Assembly (NCBI GenBank): GCA_018101195.1 | Contig: JACDQH010000002.1 | Coordinates: 124,001-188,000 of the forward strand | Source of the DNA: Rickettsiaceae bacterium H1 | GTDB lineage: Bacteria; Pseudomonadota; Alphaproteobacteria; Rickettsiales; Anaplasmataceae | Direction: 5' to 3' | Length of the DNA stretch: 64,000 bases | In this document: positions 57,696-64,000 of the stretch, in pieces | Layout: the number at the start of each line of letters is the position of its first letter | How positions within the stretch are numbered: the stretch's first letter is position 1 | Program-made: the position numbers and the translations under genes | Notes under the pieces: model-generated | The model's input: the letters and a program-made list of their open reading frames with translations, nothing else | Databases searched by the model: none | What the model was told of the DNA's origin: nothing

Positions 57696-58124
57696 TTAAA
57701 AAATTCTCAATAATTTATTTGATTGATTTTTAACTGATTTCTTTTCTTTCGTCATTTTTATAAATTGTGGTTTATCATGTACTTTAACTTCTTTTAATTA
57801 TAAAAAATACTCGATAATTTTTTTGATTGATTCGCAATTAAATTCTTTTATTTTACTGAAATCCGGTATTTTTATTTGCTTAAAAACCTTTTGTTTTACA
57901 AATTTTAGCTATTCTTCTATTTCCTGTTTATCTTGAAAAGTAATTGATGAATTTAAGATTTTGTATTTTTTCTATTGGTCTATTTTTTTGTTGTTTTTGT
58001 CAGTAATAGTTATGCCTTTTAGCTATAATTGGCGAAATGTTTCTGTTGAAAATTGTAATAGATCGAGTTCAATATTATTTTCTTCAGGTAATTTTGTGTT
58101 ATTGTTTGAGTAATTCTTTGTCAT
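57696..58124 (-). pseudogene. Decayed paralogue of the neighbouring F-box protein
   Basis: From an ATG at 58124 the same frame runs 143 codons but is crossed by three TAG and one TAA. The deduced text still matches the intact F-box gene product: SITFQDKQEIEE against FIFQNEKEVND, then PDFSKIKEFNCESIKKIIEYF against LDFSKIKKIDWQLIKKIIKHF, then LKEVKVHDKPQF against LEVIKVNNKAQF. The N-terminal F-box part is hardly recognisable. It is thus a dead duplicate about 0.7 kb from its sibling. Confidence 0.7.
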
Positions 58125-58376
58125 GATAAAATTCTATAAGATAACTATATATAAATATGGACATATTTATATCAAAAGCTAATTTTTAATATTTTATAAC
58201 TTTGATAATGGAAATTTATTTTGGGAAAGGAAAGATAAGTAATATTACTTCCAAAAGGAAATTTTTTAGAATTAATATCATTTCATATTTTTTTTAATAA
58301 TGTTCTATAAAAAATATATTACTCATATTATAAAAATAACATAAAAATATTTTATTTTTAATTTTAGCAGATGTTT

Positions 58377-58799
58377 TTATGTACGGAGTGATGTCAGAGA
58401 GTTTGTGTCTTGAATTTTGGTAGTTGAGCTTTCAGTAAAATAATTGCTGCAGGGTTGTCTAGTGATGTCGAATTGAATTGCTATCAATATGGATGAAATG
58501 GCAGCTAAAACTAATGATATAGACATTATTGCTAAAAATGTATTATGGGGATTATTTTTGATAATTGTTATTGTAAACTCATAGAGCTTATCCAGCTGAT
58601 CAAATATAAGAGGAAAAGCCGTCATGGGTCCAAACAATTGGTCAAAAGAAGCATCATGATTATTAGCAGACATAGCTATAAAAATTAAAAGAATAGTTAA
58701 TAATATCGGGATAATACTAATGATAAGTGCAAATAAAACAAAGATTAATAAAGCAAATCCAACAACACAAATTGGCGCTACTACACAAGCAAAAAGCAT
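58377..58799 (-). CDS. Hydrophobic frame, probable membrane tail of the F-box gene
   Basis: The 140-residue frame begins with a long, strongly hydrophobic region (about residues 1-44), followed by another helix near 88-108 and a polar tail. It stays open upstream of its first ATG (in-frame text TKCFYNPLCALGLFM) back to the A10 run that ends the F-box frame. It may therefore be the C-terminal membrane part of that gene rather than a separate gene. No family is recognised. Confidence 0.5.
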   Translation of the reverse strand: MLFACVVAPICVVGFALLIFVLFALIISIIPILLTILLIFIAMSANNHDASFDQLFGPMTAFPLIFDQLDKLYEFTITIIKNNPHNTFLAIMSISLVLAAISSILIAIQFDITRQPCSNYFTESSTTKIQDTNSLTSLRT

Positions 58800-58840
58800 A
58801 AACAGGCCTAAGGCACAAAGCGGATTATAAAAACATTTAG

Positions 58841-59320
58841 TTAAAAATAATTTTTTTTTTGTTGTTGTGAGATATCATAACATTTTTTCTCATCGGCTAT
58901 AACGATTTTTTTTAGGGATTTCCATCTTTTTTTATATAATTCGTTATCTTTATATTTGAGTGGAAATTGTGCCTTATTATTTACTTTAATTACCTCTAAT
59001 TGTGGAAAATGTTTAATGATTTTTTTAATTAATTGCCAATCTATTTTTTTTATTTTGCTAAAATCCAGAGCTTTTATTCTCAATATAGTATCTTTTTTAT
59101 TCAGTAAATCTAATACGTCGTTTACTTCTTTTTCATTTTGAAATATAAATATTCCTTCAACATTACAAAAATTTTCACATGTATTTGCAATTGAGATCTT
59201 ATCATTTAAGCTTAAGTATTTGGATATTTTAATTAATAATTCACTTGGCAATTTATCGAAAAGTGAAAAATTTTCAATTTTGTTATGTCTGACTTCCCTT
59301 ATCATGTTATAATAAAGCAA
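58841..59320 (-). CDS. F-box domain protein
   Basis: The 159-residue product has a eukaryotic-type F-box: FDKLPSELLIKISKYLSLND followed by KISIANTCENF (about residues 21-52). A leucine-rich part follows with FSKIKKIDWQLIKKIIKHF. F-box proteins dock substrates on SKP1-cullin ubiquitin ligases in eukaryotes, so a bacterial one is likely to act in a host cell. The frame ends just after an A10 tract (58851-58860), beyond which the hydrophobic frame is in register if one A is added. A decayed paralogue lies downstream. Confidence 0.75.
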   Translation of the reverse strand: MLYYNMIREVRHNKIENFSLFDKLPSELLIKISKYLSLNDKISIANTCENFCNVEGIFIFQNEKEVNDVLDLLNKKDTILRIKALDFSKIKKIDWQLIKKIIKHFPQLEVIKVNNKAQFPLKYKDNELYKKRWKSLKKIVIADEKKCYDISQQQKKNYF

Positions 59321-59360
59321 TTATATCATTTATCATAATAACAAAGACTTGATAAAATAG

Positions 59361-60572
59361 CTAGTTTAATTTTTTACAAGCTTCTACTATTTTTTCACAA
59401 CCTAATTTCACTAAAGATTCTTCGGTTGCGTAAGATAAACGAAAAAAATTTTCCATACCGAATGCGATACCTGGAATTATCACTACGTGGTATTCAGTTA
59501 ATAGGTAATGAGCAAAATCTTGACTATTTTTAATTGTTTTGCCGGACGGCGTTTTTTTATCTATTAATTTTTTACAAGAAATAAATAGGTAAAAAGCCCC
59601 TTGCGGAGTAAAACTTATTTCTAATAAATTGGGAATTGTTTTTAATATTCTTAGTGCTATGTCGCGTCGAATTCGTAATGTTTTTGCTCTTAAGCTAAAA
59701 ATATCTTGTTTATCGTTCAAAGCACCGATTGCTGCATATTGAGCAATTGAACATACTCCCGACGTACTTTGTGATTGTAATATCGACATTGCTTGAATTA
59801 TTTTTTTATTGCCTGCAGCAGCATAACCTACTCTCCATCCGGTCATCGAGTAAGCTTTAGACACTCCATTAACGGTAACGATACGATCGTAAAGTTTCGG
59901 CTCGACTTGTGCCGGAGTATAGAATTTAATTTCGTCGTATATTATATGTTCGTAGATATCGTCCGAGATTAGATATACGTTAGGAAATTTCAATAATACA
60001 TCGGTAATACTTTTTATTTCGTCATAAGTATAGCAACTGCCGGTGGGGTTATTGGGAGAATTAAAAATAATCCATTTTGTTTTATCTGTAATTGCTTTTT
60101 CCAAATCTTTTGGATCGAGTTTAAAATCGTTATACTGCTTACATTCTACAACTACCGGTTTTCCTTCGGCAATTTTCACCATTTCGATATATGATACCCA
60201 GTAAGGAGAAAGGATAATTACTTCATCTTCCGGGTCTAAAGTCATGGTAAGTATGTTATATAACACTTGTTTTACCCCATTACACACTATTATTTGCTCT
60301 GCCGAATAATCGAGAAAATTATTACATTTTAATTTGTTAATAATAGCTTCTTTTAATTTGGGATAGCCTGTTAATGGTGGGTATTTTGTTTTTCCTTGAT
60401 TAATTGCATTAATTGCATATTCATCAACGTTTTCCGGTTCTCTAAAATCGGTTTCTCCTATTCCTAACGGAATTATATTAGCCCCTTTTGCTTTCAAATT
60501 ACGTGCAATTGCTGTTATTTCAACCGTAGGTGAAGGTTGTATTGACGACATTTTTTGTGATATGCATGACAT
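59361..60572 (-). CDS. aspC: Aspartate aminotransferase (class I PLP)
   Basis: The 403-residue enzyme has the fold-type I signatures: IPLGIGETDFREPENV near residue 36, FNSPNNPTGSCY near 170, ISDDIYEHIIYD near 203 and the PLP lysine in NGVSKAYSMTGWRVGYA near 235. It swaps amino groups between aspartate and glutamate and complements gdhB and maeB in amino acid catabolism. The N-terminus and arginine pattern fit the alphaproteobacterial AatA subgroup. The gene is intact. Confidence 0.93.
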   Translation of the reverse strand: MSCISQKMSSIQPSPTVEITAIARNLKAKGANIIPLGIGETDFREPENVDEYAINAINQGKTKYPPLTGYPKLKEAIINKLKCNNFLDYSAEQIIVCNGVKQVLYNILTMTLDPEDEVIILSPYWVSYIEMVKIAEGKPVVVECKQYNDFKLDPKDLEKAITDKTKWIIFNSPNNPTGSCYTYDEIKSITDVLLKFPNVYLISDDIYEHIIYDEIKFYTPAQVEPKLYDRIVTVNGVSKAYSMTGWRVGYAAAGNKKIIQAMSILQSQSTSGVCSIAQYAAIGALNDKQDIFSLRAKTLRIRRDIALRILKTIPNLLEISFTPQGAFYLFISCKKLIDKKTPSGKTIKNSQDFAHYLLTEYHVVIIPGIAFGMENFFRLSYATEESLVKLGCEKIVEACKKLN

Positions 60573-60576
60573 AATT

Positions 60577-60708
60577 TCAACCTATAATTTTTACTATATT
60601 TGCTAATTTGACACATGGGCTTATTGCTCCTTTATCATCGGAATTTCCAGTTAAACAACTATTTAAAAACATTAGACAAATTAGTATTAACAAATAGTTT
60701 TTGTACAT
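60577..60708 (-). CDS. Small lipoprotein (43 aa)
   Basis: The frame from the ATG at 60708 encodes a lipoprotein signal with lipobox LNSC (Cys near residue 18) and a short tail (LTGNSDDKGAISPC). A purine-rich GAAGAAAAG lies before the ATG. It sits between fliR and aspC on the same strand, 4 nt before the aspC ATG, so the three are probably one transcript. No family is recognised, but the lipobox makes coding credible. Confidence 0.6.
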   Translation of the reverse strand: MYKNYLLILICLMFLNSCLTGNSDDKGAISPCVKLANIVKIIG

Positions 60709-60722
60709 ATCTTTTCTTCACT

Positions 60723-61441
60723 TTAATAAAAATCAGTTATTAACATGTTATAATTTTCTATAAACCAAATAATTAATCCGGATATAGTTAAAAATATTAT
60801 TATCATACCGATACAGATTTGCAAGGGAATTACAATAAAGAATACTTGAATGTAAGGTATTAATTTTCCAATTATTCCCGAAGCAAAATAAATCAAGGTG
60901 CAAATTATCACAACAGGTAAAGAAGTTTTAACTGCTAATTCGAAACCATTACTGATAGAATTAACAATTACATCAGCATATTTTTCTATTTCAATTATAG
61001 GTGGAAAAAAATTATATGAATTTACTATACTTGCTATTATAATCATGTACGTATTTGTAGAAAACATTAAGGTTATAACTAATAATATTAAGAACTTCGT
61101 TATGATATTTTCTTGATCCGAATTACTCGGGTTAAAAAATGTTGCTTGCGATAAGCCTGATTGCATACCGATGATCATTCCTGCGATATGTATACTTCGA
61201 AAAAGTACATTTATCGAAATTCCAATAACAATTCCTATCAAACCTTCTTGGAAGTAATCGATTATTTCCGGGTTTTTTAGGTTATCTAGAACGAATGCTA
61301 GTAATATCGATAATGATCGGAAAATAGCAGCTTTATTTTTGTTGGTATGTAATTGGCACCCGGAATAAACATCATAACAGGTAACACTCGACAAAACACC
61401 AATAAAGATGCGATAAAATCTTTTTCCGATATTAATTCCAT
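60723..61441 (-). pseudogene. fliR: fliR, flagellar export protein, one frameshift
   Basis: The N-terminus is in one frame from the ATG at 61441 (MELISEKDFIASLLVFCRVL, then MMFIPGANYIPTKIKLLF). The rest is in another frame, from SLSILLAFVLDNLK through the FliR hallmark IAGMIIGMQSGLSQATFFNPS to the end. One base is missing near 61318-61326, beside a T4 run. FliR is an integral membrane part of the flagellar type III export gate, like FlhA, which is also broken here. About 240 residues are recovered, close to the family length. Confidence 0.85.
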
Positions 61442-61499
61442 GACCTTTTTAAGTTACTTGACAACGCCTATAAGGCAAATTAATATTCTGTGGCGTTAT

Positions 61500-61572
61500 G
61501 GGGGTATAGCTCAGCTGGTAGAGCATCTGTTTTGCACACAGAAGGTCAGCGGTTCGATCCCGCTTGCCTCCA
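61500..61572 (+). tRNA. tRNA-Ala (anticodon UGC)
   Basis: The 73-nt cloverleaf has an acceptor stem GGGGGTA paired with TGCCTCC (two G-U pairs), TAGCTCAGCTGGTAGAGC for the D-arm, an anticodon loop with TGC inside CTGTTTTGCACACAG, and GGTTCGATCC in the T-arm. The discriminator is A. CCA is not encoded (CCG follows). It reads GCA and probably other GCN codons. Confidence 0.96.
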
Positions 61573-61575
61573 CCG

Positions 61576-62394
61576 CTATTCCGATTGAATAGGTGAAAGT
61601 AACTTAGGGTTAGTAATTAATTTGCGAGCGTGATATGAACGATTTTCGGCAAAAACACTCCCCTTTGCTGCCCAGGCATGGAGTGAAGCAATATTGAGTT
61701 TGACACATTGCGGTCTTACGCTCCAAGTAACATGAATAGGTGAACACTTTTTTTTGTTATATCTCTCACTGGTGGTTGAACCGCGAAATACTATAGGTTT
61801 GCCGGTGTCAGAAGGTAGATTCTTGGCTTGATGGAAGCCATGACGTATGGTTTTACCATAGCTATAATCACCAAAATTCAATGCGTAAGAATCATTAACA
61901 AGTAAAAATACTTGTGATTCAACACGAAGTTTTGGATCAGTGCATTCGTCACTAATGCATGATTTAATACCATGACCAGGCCTTATATCGCATGAAGTAT
62001 ACACCCAATGTACTTCAATTGTATCACCTGGTTTCACACCTTTATATGGGCCGTTACCATCGAACGGATCTTTTAATTGTTCTTGGGTAAGAGAGTTTGT
62101 TTCATTACATGCATAACCACCATATTCTTCATTTTTAATTTTGATACTGAAATCCGGTCCTTTATTTTCCGCATTAGTATGGGTATGGATATTACATAAA
62201 TTCATTTCAGTATATGGTGGTGCTAATGGAAATGTTATTTTGTTTTTTCCGATTATATTTGTAATATCTCTTGGTGATTGCGGCCCGGAATACCGACATT
62301 TAATAATATCTCCTTCGGAATAAGTTGGGTTTAAAGCAAAAATTAATATTAATAATAGAAGAAATGATTGAACATTAAACAATGCTGTATACAT
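61576..62394 (-). CDS. Delta-class carbonic anhydrase-like protein
   Basis: The 272-residue protein has a hydrophobic N-terminal signal (about residues 1-26), so it is probably periplasmic. The core matches delta-class carbonic anhydrases: MNLCNIHTHTNAENKGPDFS near residue 65 with the His pair, PGDTIEVHWVYTSC near 123 and LRVESQVFLLVND near 157, plus many paired cysteines suggesting disulfides. The family interconverts CO2 and bicarbonate with zinc. One usual His in AEHKG is Asn here (AENKG). Family assignment is from memory of the motifs. Confidence 0.72.
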   Translation of the reverse strand: MYTALFNVQSFLLLLILIFALNPTYSEGDIIKCRYSGPQSPRDITNIIGKNKITFPLAPPYTEMNLCNIHTHTNAENKGPDFSIKIKNEEYGGYACNETNSLTQEQLKDPFDGNGPYKGVKPGDTIEVHWVYTSCDIRPGHGIKSCISDECTDPKLRVESQVFLLVNDSYALNFGDYSYGKTIRHGFHQAKNLPSDTGKPIVFRGSTTSERYNKKKCSPIHVTWSVRPQCVKLNIASLHAWAAKGSVFAENRSYHARKLITNPKLLSPIQSE

Positions 62395-62550
62395 TTATTT
62401 ATTTTTAAAAATAAAATTATATTATAAATTTATACTTTTATATTATAAATTCAAAAATTTATGTTTATTATTGGTTGATTTTTTCAATTTCACGGCAATT
62501 TTATTATCACTCTTTTATTTGATTGAGTAGTTAATTTAATTAAATTAGTT

Positions 62551-62736
62551 TATTCCACAGCATTGTAATGCCTTAGTGACGTGTTGTATGTACTCTCCTT
62601 AAGAATTTTATTATCTTATACTACTTGGCCGAATAATCGAATACCGTTACTTAACAAAACAGGTATTTGTGTAATATTAACTCGTTAATTAAGCTCGTTG
62701 TAAAAATTGCTGTAATTACGCTTCTTTCATCGACAT
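62551..62736 (-). pseudogene. hfq: Probable hfq relic
   Basis: Three minus-strand frames together resemble Hfq. From an ATG at 62736 one frame gives MSMKEA, stop, LQQFL. A second gives RVNITQIPVLLSNGIRLFGQVV, stop, DNKIL, where NGIRLFGQV matches the Sm1 motif (NGIKLQG). A third gives KFLRRVHTTRH, stop, GITML near the Sm2 region (LLRR..TQxVYKHAI). Several stops and shifts make it non-functional. The match rests on short motifs read by eye. Confidence 0.42.
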
Positions 62737-62759
62737 AAGGATTAATTAAACATTTTTGT

Positions 62760-63932
62760 TATCATAAGGCCAATTACATCATATAATAATTAAATCTATT
62801 GATTGTATAAATTTAAAAAAATCAAAATCGCTATTTTTATAATTTTAAGTAATAAATCTAGATCACTATTTTTTTAGTAATAAGGCTACCTAAATTTATA
62901 GCTATAAATACAGATAATTTCATAATATTTTTATTAAATTAAATAAAAATTAATTAAAAATACATAATTACACAAATGAAGATATAGTTAATTAATGAAT
63001 GTAGGTGATTTTATTGTCAATAAAATTTCTGTTTTCACGCAAAGACGATCGGTAATTTGATTTTTTTATAACTTATTTTAATAATATGACAAATTTTAGT
63101 GTTTTACTGTCATCTTATACGTGATTAATTTAGAAATGTTTGATAAATAATAACTTTTTTCTTATTTGTAATTAATTTTACTTTTTATCACTTTCAGTAT
63201 GGAAATTATAGCTACAACTAATAAATCAAGAACAATAACATGTATAATTACAGCTTTATTAATTATGCTACTTCTTCATTGAAAAGATAATTTATTTTTA
63301 AATCGATCGATCAATTTTATTGATTGATTTCTATTTGCTTTGTCGTACTTTTAATATTTTTTATTGTGATAATTAAAGTGGAATTGATCGATTTATTAAT
63401 TGTACATTATCAGGCATAATATTCTTTTAATTGAATGAAATCATTAAATATTTTCTTTTTTTTCAAATCTTATCATATCTGATTTGAAAAATTTTTCTAT
63501 TTTTAACTTTTTTAACATTGTTATATTTAACCTTTTCTCTTCAAATAATATCTAAGATAATTCTTCGATATTTTTTTGCTTTTTGGTTGGTAAATTTTTC
63601 ATGTAAGATAGTTAAAAGGCTTGTTATTCTTTTATATCTTTTCACATTCAATCTTTTTAAGAGTTTGATAATTAATTTATCTAACCTTTTTGTATTTGTT
63701 TTAAAATCACAAAAGCATCTGAATAAATGATGGGTATTAACTTGAATATGCTTTCTAAAAATATTTATTAATATTTTAATTGTATCTGGAATTGATAAAT
63801 ACTTGTTAGCAGTATAATTTTCTATTAAAAGTAGAAAAAATAAGTAAAAATTTTAATTTTAGAATGTTTATTTAATATCGTAATATTTTATTTCGATAAT
63901 AATTCTTTTATCGAAAAAAGAGGTCCATGACG
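62760..63932. other. AT-rich gene-free spacer
   Basis: No supported gene is seen. A perfect hairpin, ATTTTATT-GTC-AATAAAAT, lies at 63008-63026, and a wobble-paired palindrome around GATCGATCAAT lies near 63305-63330. A plus-strand frame at 63518-63730 is composed almost entirely of Phe/Leu/Ile/Lys codons and looks like chance. The segment may be old decayed DNA. Confidence 0.4.
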
Positions 63933-64000
63933 ATGAAACCATATAAAGTAAGAAAGAGCAATTATTACTTCCGGAAATTCGATAAATTGTGTGCAATTTT
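63933..64000 (+). CDS. Start of an unidentified gene, cut by the window edge
   Basis: AGAGG lies 9 nt before an ATG at 63933 (an earlier in-frame ATG at 63927 is too close to it). The frame MKPYKVRKSNYYFRKF is open to the right edge. The product is basic at its N-terminus. Too little is visible to name a family. Confidence 0.5.
   Translation, partial: MKPYKVRKSNYYFRKFDKLCAI

Noticed and set aside
57696..58124. TAG read as a sense codon, since three of four in-frame stops are TAG
   Set aside because: trxB and other intact genes end in TAG in their normal places, and the frame also holds a TAA, so simple decay explains it.
61353..61592. Plus-strand frame running through the tRNA-Ala gene
   Set aside because: It overlaps the tRNA and the antisense of fliR; it is a shadow frame.
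63518..63730. Plus-strand 70-codon frame as a membrane protein gene
   Set aside because: Composition is only Phe/Leu/Ile/Lys/Ser-type codons as in random AT-rich DNA, and there is no good ribosome-binding site or recognisable motif.
1..64000. CRISPR arrays, rRNA genes, insertion sequences
   Set aside because: No regularly spaced repeats, rRNA segments or transposase frames were seen by eye on either strand.

Overview
The window is AT-rich by eye and looks like the genome of an intracellular alphaproteobacterium of the order Rickettsiales. The gene content supports this: a 1,556-residue NAD-glutamate dehydrogenase, a PleD-type regulator, Hda, an alphaproteobacterial SspB, DciA, MlaE/MlaF, a ProP-like symporter, scattered gene-transfer-agent (GTA) genes, ankyrin and F-box proteins, and wide AT-rich spacers with gene relics. 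It also carries flagellar genes (flhA, fliR, a very large flagellin), which only some Rickettsiales keep. The family cannot be fixed from this window alone.

Layout. 1-8.3 kb: end of an APC permease, a secreted adenosine deaminase, cyaY, dusB, a shikimate kinase, two membrane proteins, nadE, a 3-methyladenine glycosylase and a broken flhA. 8.3-22.4 kb: a broken papain-like protease, hisS, metC, bolA, an MHS-type symporter, a GTA/phage prohead protease, ftsQ, a peroxiredoxin-trxB-tsaE cluster, two broken ankyrin genes with small membrane proteins, rpe, gshA and nuoI. 22.4-36.7 kb: dxr, a decayed stretch, dnaK, a membrane-anchored spermidine synthase-like protein, a strongly folded intergenic element, hda with an AI-2E-type permease, an orphan protein with an internal repeat, maeB, a rhodanese, an FMN reductase, ribF and bamE. 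36.7-52 kb: the giant flagellin, sspB, a relic, the GTA TIM-barrel tail protein, gdhB-tatB-pleD and a lipoprotein. 52-64 kb: atpA/atpH, dciA, mlaE/mlaF, relics including an F-box paralogue, an F-box protein next to a hydrophobic frame, aspC, a small lipoprotein, a broken fliR, tRNA-Ala(UGC), a delta-class carbonic anhydrase, a probable hfq relic and a mostly empty AT-rich tail.

The main pattern is that housekeeping genes, including the 4.7-kb gdhB, are uninterrupted, whereas flagellar, GTA, protease, ankyrin and F-box genes carry one or two small indels each, often in homopolymer runs. This fits ongoing loss of motility and accessory functions. Slippage that rescues expression, or assembly error, cannot be excluded from the sequence alone. 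In the metabolic core, maeB, gdhB, aspC, atpHA and nuoI point to an amino-acid and organic-acid fuelled, respiring endosymbiont. peroxiredoxin, trxB and gshA form a redox defence set, and the APC permease and ProP-like symporter suggest import from a host.
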